Source of the DNA: Deltaproteobacteria bacterium
GTDB lineage: Bacteria > Chloroflexota > Dehalococcoidia > Dehalococcoidales > BS750m-G39
Length of the DNA stretch: 24,336 nt
Assembly (NCBI GenBank): GCA_013202445.1
Contig: JABMRW010000101.1
Span: forward strand, 1 to 24,336
Direction of reading: 5' to 3'
In this document: piece after piece, positions 15,169 through 21,573 of the stretch
Numbering within the stretch: position 1 is the stretch's first letter
How the letters are laid out: each line of letters opens with the position of its first letter
Notes under the pieces: generated by a model
What the model was told of the DNA's origin: nothing
Databases searched by the model: none
The model's input: only the letters and a program-made list of their open reading frames with translations
Program-made: the position numbers and the translations under genes

Positions 15169-15489
15169 TCAGGCCCTGAAAAACAGGAAAACGGATATAT
15201 TCCAGAACAAAAGGGCAGTATATAGTCCAACAAAGCAAGTACTGAATATAAATATCAGCCTTGGTAATCTCCTGGCTATGTTCCACAGTATTAATACACA
15301 AAGTATAGCGCTGCACATTTTAATGATTAGGAAATCGTTCTCCATAACCAGAACCCTTAAAAAAGGGTTTCCCTCCTGTCCCAGCCCGCTTTTGATAAGG
15401 AACTGGCTTATAAGGCCATCCGCTACTACAAGTTATAACAATGTGCCCAAAAGTTGTTCTACTCTACGTATTCTAGCAACATCATCCAT
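15169..15489 (-). pseudogene. DUF5658-like small membrane protein interrupted by one in-frame stop
   Basis: 107 minus-strand codons from ATG 15489 to TGA at 15171-15169, with a single TAA at codon 19 (15435-15433). The first 18 residues end QLLGTLL; after the stop the frame continues LVVADGLISQFLIKSGLGQEGNPFLRVLV, then two more hydrophobic stretches. The D-G-L plus E-x-N-P-F pattern is that of the DUF5658 family of small inner-membrane proteins, whose first helix contains Asp and whose loop contains ExNP. One base change (TAA from TTA or CAA) would restore it. AGAAGG lies 10 nt before the ATG. This fills most of the 387-bp gap 15136-15522, including a small A/T-rich hairpin at 15353-15370. 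Confidence 0.65.
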
Positions 15490-15522
15490 GTGTAATAACC
15501 TTCTTTGTGGCTGGTTCCTGGG

Positions 15523-16233
15523 TTATTCTTCCTCAGATGGGAGCGGGGCATAAATGGAAAATTGCATAAAGTCCAGACATCTGACGCCTATCGGGGGACT
15601 CCCTGTTGTAAATTTCTTCCATGATTCGGGGTCTTCACTACCATCAGCCTTGAGAAAACATAAGCCGGTAAGATCCGCACACCGTAAGGCTCCAAACCTC
15701 TCCTTAAAGAGCTTACAAAACTTTCTGGTAGCTGCTGCAACATCTCTCCTTATTACCGCAGTCTCCCGCGTTCTATAGGACACATCAATGCCGATGGCGA
15801 TTGTGTGCGCCGTCACAGCACCACAAATCTCCCCCTGTGAAGAAAGGCCGGCGCCTAACCCTACGGTTATATCTTCCAGCCGGTCTATTTTAACCGGTAA
15901 AATTGGGCGGCCTCCGTGTAACTGTAATGCCTCCAGAACCATTTCAGTACAAAAAGGAGCAACATTACACCCATTTAACGTATATTGAAGAGATTCAGCC
16001 ACCCAGTTAGTCAACCATCTTACCGCCTCATAACGAGCCTCCATATCGTAACTTTCCCCAAGCTTTATTCCACTCAGCCACTTCTCTCTCCATTCAGCAG
16101 CCGTTTTTGGATTACACACATCATAAATTTTCCCTGGCTTGAATCCGCGCAGCCACTTTTCTCTCAATTCAGCCGCTCTCTCACGCTTCTTTCCCCCAGA
16201 CACATCACCTGGCCCGACTGGTGGTTTATTCAT
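15523..16233 (-). CDS. C_GCAxxG_C_C family (putative redox) protein with N-terminal repeat
   Basis: 236 residues. Residues about 85-200 resemble the C_GCAxxG_C_C family: an early Cys (GCNVAPFC), then LGAGLSSQGEICGAVTAHTIAIG, then FKERFGALRCADLTGLCF. These conserved Cys are thought to be redox active, and relatives often accompany molybdenum/tungsten or flavin oxidoreductases. The first 70 residues hold two copies of a 25-residue unit (ELREKWLRGFKPGKIYD and EWREKWLSGIKLGESYD), also visible as a 75-bp repeat in DNA. GGGAGGGG precedes the ATG. Function unproven. Confidence 0.72.
   Translation of the reverse strand: MNKPPVGPGDVSGGKKRERAAELREKWLRGFKPGKIYDVCNPKTAAEWREKWLSGIKLGESYDMEARYEAVRWLTNWVAESLQYTLNGCNVAPFCTEMVLEALQLHGGRPILPVKIDRLEDITVGLGAGLSSQGEICGAVTAHTIAIGIDVSYRTRETAVIRRDVAAATRKFCKLFKERFGALRCADLTGLCFLKADGSEDPESWKKFTTGSPPIGVRCLDFMQFSIYAPLPSEEE
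16030..16185 (-). repeat. 75-bp tandem duplication inside the C_GCAxxG_C_C gene
   Basis: Two imperfect copies with a 75-bp period (for example cagccactt at 16075 and at 16150), in frame and encoding two REKWL-containing units. Confidence 0.65.
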
Positions 16234-16303
16234 GCCGTTTCCCCTCCCTCTCTAAAATATCATTGTTAATGAAAGCTCAGGCACTCGATACATATGCCCA
16301 GAA

Positions 16304-17224
16304 TCATGGCTTTATTATTTTACCGTATGAGACGTATTTCTTTATCAGCTCTTTCACTTTTTCCTGATCTTCTGTAAAGAACGTCTCTTGCAAGCTTTTT
16401 ATCAACTCTAAGTGTTTGAAAACTCCGCGTTCAGAAAAGCGGGGATACTTTGTATCCTCTTTATCCCACTTCACCTTCATTTTATCTCCATCAAGGGTTA
16501 TTTCACCCTTGACCCAGCATACGGGACAGAAGACATCAGGTAATTTCTCAGGTACCTTCAGTAAGTTGCAATGGCAAACCGGGCAAGACACATCTGTTTC
16601 ATCGCCCGCATATTTCACCTCTTCAATCGGCATCATCATTGCCCTGGCTACTCGTCTTCCCAGCTCTCCGGCCCGCTTAATATATTCATCTCTCATCAGA
16701 ACTGCGCCCGGTCGCCCCACAAAATTAACCTGCATCTGGTCAACCAGCTTCCAGGTATGCTGAACAAAGATATTTACTGAAGTGAGTCCCAAAGAAGTCC
16801 ACTCTGGCTCCCCCCCGCCAACGGAAATAATCCCGCCAACCTTTGTTTTCTTAAGAATTTCAGGATGCCGGAACATGGTGGGCAGCATTCTTTCGTGAAT
16901 TGCTTCAAAGTATGAATTTGCCCTTAAATGATATACTGGCACACTTACTATTACAGCGTCAGCCTCCACGACGGTCTTTTCCAAAATCCATGGAACATCA
17001 TCGTCTTTAATGGCACATCTTGCCTCTTTTCCCCTTGACATGGCTATAGAACATGATTCACAACCCGTACATGGTTTCACTCTCAGGTCTATAGCGCGGA
17101 TTATCTCCGATTCCACCCCAAGCTCTTCCGCTCCCATAAGGGCTTCTTTTAAAAGTATCTCGCAATTGCCGTTCTTTCTGCCGGTTGATAAACCGATTAT
17201 CTTTTTCTTTTGTGTTTCAGTCAT
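16304..17224 (-). CDS. NAD(P)H-dependent FMN reductase / iron-sulfur flavoprotein
   Basis: 306 residues. Residues 1 to about 195 are a flavodoxin-like FMN fold (IIGLSTGRKNGNCEILL phosphate loop; SVPVYHL). The insert CTGCESC (Cys52, 55, 58) with Cys70 resembles the compact Cys motif of archaeal-type iron-sulfur flavoproteins, so a [4Fe-4S] cluster is likely. A zinc ribbon (CPVC and FCPVC, about 214-235) and a helical C-terminal tail follow, which is longer than typical Isf proteins (about 190-240). Probable electron-transfer or reductase role, perhaps linked to the AOR proteins. GAGAGGAG precedes the ATG. It is probably cotranscribed with the C_GCAxxG_C_C gene 70 nt downstream. Confidence 0.85.
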   Translation of the reverse strand: MTETQKKKIIGLSTGRKNGNCEILLKEALMGAEELGVESEIIRAIDLRVKPCTGCESCSIAMSRGKEARCAIKDDDVPWILEKTVVEADAVIVSVPVYHLRANSYFEAIHERMLPTMFRHPEILKKTKVGGIISVGGGEPEWTSLGLTSVNIFVQHTWKLVDQMQVNFVGRPGAVLMRDEYIKRAGELGRRVARAMMMPIEEVKYAGDETDVSCPVCHCNLLKVPEKLPDVFCPVCWVKGEITLDGDKMKVKWDKEDTKYPRFSERGVFKHLELIKSLQETFFTEDQEKVKELIKKYVSYGKIIKP

Positions 17225-17433
17225 ATCAGTTAACTCCTCTCTGCTCGCCAGCCTGAATAACGGCTAGCGAGAATATCATATCTTATTTTGCTTAAAATAT
17301 GTTACTCTCTTCCAGAGACCCTTTCAAGCCTTTAACATAGTCAATAACCGTTCGTGGTTCTGGGTGAGTCCTCCTGGTATCTATTCTCCTCCTCAACCAA
17401 TCTCTGTTAAAGCTGAATTGGAGAAGGCTATCA
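17225..17433. other. Intergenic DNA upstream of AOR 2
   Basis: First half of a 404-bp gap. Contains a short imperfect inverted repeat near 17246-17272 (CTCGCCAGCC ... GGCTAGCGAG) that may be a weak terminator or operator. No RNA gene or convincing gene was found. Confidence 0.3.
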
Positions 17434-17448
17434 ATGCGCCTGCCGATA

Positions 17449-17535
17449 TTGATTGAGGAATGGAGAAAGGGGTATAATCAGGTATCACCGTATAGCGCCT
17501 TAGGATGCCTAATACCTGCTCTAATACTGCTCTAA
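17449..17535 (+). pseudogene. IS3-type transposase C-terminal remnant
   Basis: 28 codons plus TAA read LIEEWRKGYNQVSPYSALG and then a short hydrophobic tail. The pattern WRxxYNxxRPHSALGY is the hallmark C-terminus of the rve integrase domain of IS3-family (and IS481-type) transposases; here RPH is SPY and the tail is degraded. No upstream catalytic DDE part remains. It is evidence of an old insertion sequence before the second AOR gene. Confidence 0.6.
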
Positions 17536-17628
17536 CAACAATCATAGCGTTAACACTAACTTAAAAATTTAGCTAGCCTACGGGAGCAAGACAGGATTTT
17601 TTACCGGTGCTAATGAAGGAGGCATGTT

Positions 17629-19536
17629 GTGTATGGTTGGATGGGCAAGATACTGCTTGTAAATCTGAATGATTTAGAAATAAAAACTATCCCTACGCAG
17701 CCGTATGCCGAGCGATACATTGGTGGGCGTGGCATCGCCTCCAGGATATACTGGGAGACGGTAGCACCTGAAACCAGGGCGTTTGACCCGGAGAATCGGC
17801 TTATATTCATGAGCGGGCCATTGGTGGCTACCGGCACCCAGGCGGCCACACGCTTATCGGTTGTAGGCAAATCCCCCATGACTTTCCCCGAAGGATACTG
17901 CTACGGTAATATGGGCGGGTTCTTCGGAGCCGAGCTAAAGAAGGCGGGATTTGACGGTGTTGTGATTGAAGGACGTGCGACAACGCCCGTATACCTTTGG
18001 ATTCACAACAACGAAGCCGAACTTCGGGATGCCTCTTCGCTGTGGGGGCAGGGTGCTTACCGGACCGGAGAGATACTCCAGCAAGCCCATGGTGAAAAGG
18101 TACGTTTTGTCACCACTGGCGTTGCTGGTGAAAAAAGGGTAAGGACTGCGGTAATCTTTGGCTCCCACGAATCCGCTTCTTCCTGCGGTTTCGGGGCGGT
18201 AATGGGTTCCAAGAACCTAAAGGCGCTGGCCGTGATGGGCAGCGGGAAGCCATCCGTAGCCGACCCGGTCAAGCTCAAGGAGCTTAATCGCTACACCATC
18301 AAGATAAGCAATCGTATAGGTTCACCTATTCCTCCGCTCATGGAAGGGACCAAATATGAAAGTTTGTTGGATGTAATTGGCAAGGGTAACTGCTATCAGT
18401 GCGGAGTGGAATGTATCAGGAGTCTGTACCGGTATGGTAAGCGGCTGGAGGGGTACCGCAAGTGCCAGTCCATGGAATATTACATGCCATGGCAGTTCTC
18501 CCGGGAAGACGAACCGTTGGAGACATTCTTCAAGGCACCTGTCCTGGCTAACGACTACTCTATAGATACCTGGGAGCTAAGAAGCATTATTGAGTGGCTC
18601 TATGCCTGCTATCAATCAGGCGCCCTTACCGAGCAGGAAACCGGCCTGCCGCTGTCCAGAATTGGTACCGGAGAATTCCTGGAGAAACTGCTTCACTCAA
18701 TAGCCTACCGTGAGGGCTTCGGTGATATCCTGGCCGAGGGACTGGTGAGGGCCGGGGAGAAGGTGTCGGATAAGGCTCGGGCTATGTTAAACTATAACGT
18801 TGCGCCCATCGGCATACATGATATCTTCCCGCCCCGGATATATGTCGCCCACGCGCTGCTCTACCCGATGGAACCCAGGGTGCATCATAACATTCTGCAC
18901 GAGATGCCTCTCACCACGGGAGCATGGGCGCTTAATCAACATCAGCCGGGTGCCACACCGGTGACAACCGAGGCGTTTCATGGTATCGCCAAGGCTTTCT
19001 GGGGCAGTGATGAAGCCGGAGACGTATCCAGCTATGAGGGGAAAGCGCTGGCAGCAGTAAAAATACAGAACAGGACCTATCTTAAGGAGAGTCTCGGCCT
19101 GTGCGACTTCGCCTGGCCAAACACCAATTCATTCAACACACCGGACCATGTGGGGGACCCTGACCTTGAAGCCAAAATATTTACGGCGGTTACCGGTATC
19201 GCCGGCGAAGAACTTGAACCGGCTGCCGAGCGCATTTTCAACCTGCAAAGAGCCATCATGTTGCGGGAGGGACGGAGAGTCCCTGAGGATGATTTCCCAC
19301 CTGAGTACAATTTCACCGAACCCCTGCAATCTAACCCGGCTTTTGGGATATTGACGGTTCCCGGTCCTGGCGAGGAAGTAGTTGATGTAACCGGAAACAC
19401 ACTTGATAGGGACAAATTTACAAATATGTTAAAAGAATACTACCGTCTGCGGGGATGGGACGAAGAGACAGGGCTACCCCGGGCTGAGACTTTAAGCGCT
19501 CTTGGCTTAGATGACCTGGTGCCCGCCTTACAGTGA
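17629..19536 (+). CDS. Aldehyde:ferredoxin oxidoreductase (AOR) family tungstoprotein 2
   Basis: 635 residues. N-terminal AOR motifs IGGRGIASRIYWE, SGPLVATGTQAATRLSVVGKSP and NMGGFFGAELKKAGFDGVVIEG. The [4Fe-4S] ligands are Cys255, Cys258 and Cys262 (CYQCGVEC) and Cys492 (LGLCDF). It is clearly divergent from AOR 1, differing in the middle and lacking the CLERC pair (here FNLQRA). No MoaD-like or ferredoxin gene is adjacent. The start is GTG, fixed by AAGGAGG 6 nt upstream; a nearby ATG at 17624 is out of frame. Gene debris lies on both sides (IS remnant before it, SDR/thioesterase scar after it), which suggests acquisition or rearrangement. Substrate unknown. Confidence 0.92.
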   Translation: MYGWMGKILLVNLNDLEIKTIPTQPYAERYIGGRGIASRIYWETVAPETRAFDPENRLIFMSGPLVATGTQAATRLSVVGKSPMTFPEGYCYGNMGGFFGAELKKAGFDGVVIEGRATTPVYLWIHNNEAELRDASSLWGQGAYRTGEILQQAHGEKVRFVTTGVAGEKRVRTAVIFGSHESASSCGFGAVMGSKNLKALAVMGSGKPSVADPVKLKELNRYTIKISNRIGSPIPPLMEGTKYESLLDVIGKGNCYQCGVECIRSLYRYGKRLEGYRKCQSMEYYMPWQFSREDEPLETFFKAPVLANDYSIDTWELRSIIEWLYACYQSGALTEQETGLPLSRIGTGEFLEKLLHSIAYREGFGDILAEGLVRAGEKVSDKARAMLNYNVAPIGIHDIFPPRIYVAHALLYPMEPRVHHNILHEMPLTTGAWALNQHQPGATPVTTEAFHGIAKAFWGSDEAGDVSSYEGKALAAVKIQNRTYLKESLGLCDFAWPNTNSFNTPDHVGDPDLEAKIFTAVTGIAGEELEPAAERIFNLQRAIMLREGRRVPEDDFPPEYNFTEPLQSNPAFGILTVPGPGEEVVDVTGNTLDRDKFTNMLKEYYRLRGWDEETGLPRAETLSALGLDDLVPALQ

Positions 19537-19537
19537 G

Positions 19538-19588
19538 GCCGCTTTTATAACAGGGCAAACCCTGGCTGTTGACGGCGGCGCAACTATG
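19538..19588 (+). pseudogene. C-terminal fragment of an SDR gene
   Basis: Directly after the AOR 2 stop the plus strand reads AAFITGQTLAVDGGATM, the standard SDR C-terminus (ITGQTLxVDGG). No other SDR sequence is attached; upstream is AOR 2 and downstream the reverse-strand thioesterase piece. A relic left by recombination. Confidence 0.6.
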
Positions 19589-19713
19589 GCGCCTGCCAGG
19601 TCTATCAGCTTCATTATAACGCCGCCCTGTACATTTCCAGACTGATTTGCGTCTTGAGGTGACATTGGCTGTACCATAATAACACTGCTTTCACTAATTC
19701 TCTTTCCCTGCAT
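19579..19713 (-). pseudogene. Truncated acyl-CoA thioesterase (hotdog fold), 5' part only
   Basis: From ATG 19713 about 45 codons match the start of YciA/BFIT-type acyl-CoA thioesterases: GKRISESSVIMVQ, SPQDANQSGNVQGGVIMKLID and LAGAIVA. Homology then ends at the SDR fragment; the open frame runs on to 19528 in unrelated sequence (61 codons in total). Usual length is 130-170 residues. The conserved His of GNxHGG is Gln and the acidic residue after LID is Leu, so it is not functional. Its promoter and AAGGAGAG Shine-Dalgarno are intact, so it may be transcribed antisense to the AOR 2 3' end. Confidence 0.7.
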
Positions 19714-19756
19714 CTCGCTCTCCTTTTACATAAAGCTTGAGTCGTACTTGTAGTCA

Positions 19757-19785
19757 ATCATACCCCGGCTTTCTTCAATATTCAA
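19757..19785 (-). promoter_or_regulatory. Promoter of the truncated thioesterase
   Basis: Minus-strand TTGAAT (19785-19780), a 17-bp spacer, TATGAT (19762-19757). About 45 nt upstream of the ATG at 19713. Confidence 0.5.
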
Positions 19786-19883
19786 ACTTAGATAAGTGCG
19801 TGTATAAGATGTCAGGAGTTAGGGCAAAATCTACCCGTAGAACAGATTTGGCAGCCATCAAGCTCTTACAATTGCAATACTTG

Positions 19884-19934
19884 TCGCGCATGATGACAGG
19901 TTGCACATGATGACAGGTCGCACATGATGACAGG
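19884..19934. repeat. Three contiguous 17-bp direct repeats
   Basis: Units at 19884-19900, 19901-19917 and 19918-19934, consensus T(C/T)GC(A/G)CATGATGACAGG with only 1-2 differences per unit. Located 48 bp beyond the 3' end of the LuxR-type gene, in a non-coding stretch. Could be regulator sites, the worn end of a mobile element, or a small satellite. Confidence 0.85.
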
Positions 19935-19981
19935 GCCGGGTCATGCCATTGTCCCTAAGTTAATATGTGAAATCCCGGTTT

Positions 19982-20956
19982 TTATTCTCCTTCCCACATG
20001 CTCGATTGTAGGTATGTCGCCAGATTTACGTCGTTGTTGGTAATCTTGAGCTTTCTGCGTATATTTTCCCGGTGCCGGTTGATAGTGGCTGCGGATACTC
20101 CTCTTATCTGGGCTATTTCCTTGGTTCTCAACCCATTCCGTATCATGTTGCTGATGGCGATTTCCGTCGGCGTCAGAGAATGGTATGAGTTAGACAAATG
20201 GCTGATAAACGGTGAGGTGATTTCCTCGAGGTTAGCCTGGAGCATCTCCGCATATTTTTTCTGGGTCGGGGGTAGTTGCAGGGCCAGGGCTTGCAGGATA
20301 GGCATCAGGATTTTGTCGACGTTGGTTTTAATGTCCCGGTGGATTTCCTGTTTCTCCTGCTCAATCCGGGCCAGGACTATCCGCATAGCGGTGTTGGACT
20401 CCTGCAAAGCTTTGCGCTCCAGGGTCAACTGTCGGTTGGTCTCCTGCAGTTCCAAATCCGCCGATATCCGGGTGGCAATGGTGCCTATCTGCTCGGCCAC
20501 CGCATCCAGCAGAGCGCGCTCCTCTTTCAGAAAAGGGCCTTCATCAGCCGGCGGGCATTCTTCCAGATAGAAAATGTCACACTCACCCACCGCCTCATGA
20601 TACATGTAAAGCCGCGACGATTGCCGCCAGCTGGTCACTTTAAATCCATCGCTGGTGTAGGTTTTTCCCTTAAAGAGAATCCGGGCGCAGGTAATCTCCG
20701 GATACTGCCAGGAGTAGGGCAAAAAGTTCACCAGCTCCTGCAGAAGAGCGTCAAGAGAATACATATGGCGCTCGGCCAGCTGGGAAACCCCGTAGAGGCA
20801 GTTCAATTCCTTGATGCGCTCGCGCAGCGCGGCCTCGAACTCCTCGGGCGCGATATCGGTAGGAAACGGTATCCGCCACAAAAGGGCCAGGTCTTTTGAA
20901 GGAAAAGGCATACGCCGACCTTCGTCCGAAGGCGGGGAAGCCTCTTTATTTTCCAT
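19982..20956 (-). CDS. LuxR-type transcriptional regulator with GAF-like sensor and coiled coil
   Basis: 324 residues from the ATG at 20956. The N-terminal half (about 35-170) looks like a GAF-type sensory domain, beginning LNCLYGVSQLAERH. A coiled coil follows (about 180-225, LELQETNRQLTLERKALQ). The LuxR/GerE helix-turn-helix is at about 255-310 (SLTPTEIAISNMIRNGLRTKEIA then VSAATINRHRENIRRKL). No receiver or kinase domain. Divergent from the NuoEFG-like operon 125 bp away, so it probably controls it. An in-frame ATG at 20992 is less likely because it lies inside the -10 TATAAT; the ATG at 20956 has GGAGAGGG before it. Confidence 0.85.
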   Translation of the reverse strand: MENKEASPPSDEGRRMPFPSKDLALLWRIPFPTDIAPEEFEAALRERIKELNCLYGVSQLAERHMYSLDALLQELVNFLPYSWQYPEITCARILFKGKTYTSDGFKVTSWRQSSRLYMYHEAVGECDIFYLEECPPADEGPFLKEERALLDAVAEQIGTIATRISADLELQETNRQLTLERKALQESNTAMRIVLARIEQEKQEIHRDIKTNVDKILMPILQALALQLPPTQKKYAEMLQANLEEITSPFISHLSNSYHSLTPTEIAISNMIRNGLRTKEIAQIRGVSAATINRHRENIRRKLKITNNDVNLATYLQSSMWEGE

Positions 20957-20972
20957 GGTCCCTCTCCTTAAC

Positions 20973-20991
20973 TGCCTATATTTAGTAGGCA
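20973..20991. promoter_or_regulatory. Palindrome at the regulator promoter (candidate operator)
   Basis: TGCCTA, 7-bp centre, TAGGCA: perfect 6-bp arms touching the -10 and covering the expected start of transcription of the regulator. Symmetrical sites in this position commonly serve autoregulation by LuxR-type dimers. Confidence 0.4.
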
Positions 20992-20996
20992 TTATA
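20991..20996 (-). promoter_or_regulatory. -10 element of LuxR-type regulator
   Basis: Perfect TATAAT on the minus strand, 35 nt before the chosen ATG at 20956. No good -35 is found at the normal distance. Confidence 0.45.
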
Positions 20997-21081
20997 AGTG
21001 CATTTATTCCATATTTACATAACTCATCCTATCAGTTAAGTTGAAAATAGTCAAACTGTCTCTCGGCCAAAGGGGGTTAAC

Positions 21082-21573
21082 ATGCAGCCTCAAGCTATCG
21101 ATACCATCCTGGAAGGACGCCGCAGCCAACCCAATCAGCTAATTGAGGTGCTCCATGACGTTCAGGAAAATTACGGCTACCTTCCCAAAGAGGCCATAAA
21201 GTCCGTCTCCCAGGGTCTGGGGGTGCCGCTTATGGAAGTCTACCGGGTAGCTTCCTTTTACAAAGCCTTTCGGTTAAAACCATCCGGCAAGAATGTACTG
21301 ACCATGTGCACGGGCACCGCCTGTCACGTGCGGGGCTCCCACCTTCTCCTCGACCACGCCATTGACCGGCTCGGGATTAAACCGGGCGAGGTAACCCCCG
21401 ATGGTCTCTTCTCCGTCGAACACGTCAACTGCCTGGGTGCCTGCGCCCTGGGGCCTATCGTCGCCGAAAACGGTTCTTATCATCACCACATGACGCCCGC
21501 CAAGCTCCGCAAACTCGTCGAAACCATCAGCCGCCGGGAAACAGGGGGTAACAACGATGCCCAGGCTAAATAG
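21082..21573 (+). CDS. NuoE-like [2Fe-2S] subunit (NADH dehydrogenase 24 kDa type)
   Basis: 163 residues. Helical N-terminus (LIEVLHDVQENYGYLPKEA) and thioredoxin-like domain with the four cluster ligands Cys76, Cys81 (CTGTAC) and Cys117, Cys121 (CLGAC). In complexes of the HydABC, HndABCD and BamGHI types this subunit carries a [2Fe-2S] cluster beside the NADH/FMN subunit. AAGGGGG precedes the ATG. Its last 17 nt overlap the next gene, which suggests coupled translation and a 1:1 complex. Confidence 0.93.
   Translation: MQPQAIDTILEGRRSQPNQLIEVLHDVQENYGYLPKEAIKSVSQGLGVPLMEVYRVASFYKAFRLKPSGKNVLTMCTGTACHVRGSHLLLDHAIDRLGIKPGEVTPDGLFSVEHVNCLGACALGPIVAENGSYHHHMTPAKLRKLVETISRRETGGNNDAQAK

Noticed and set aside
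15353..15370. AACCCTT-AAAA-AAGGGTT hairpin as a terminator for AOR 1
   Set aside because: No U-tract follows and it lies inside the DUF5658-like frame, more than 200 bp past the stop.
17280..17460. Plus-strand frame ending ISVKAELEKAINAPADID before the IS remnant
   Set aside because: Plausible-looking composition, but no start codon, no ribosome site and no family recognised; about 50 codons can be open by chance.
19884..19934. CRISPR array
   Set aside because: The 17-bp units are directly adjacent with no spacers.
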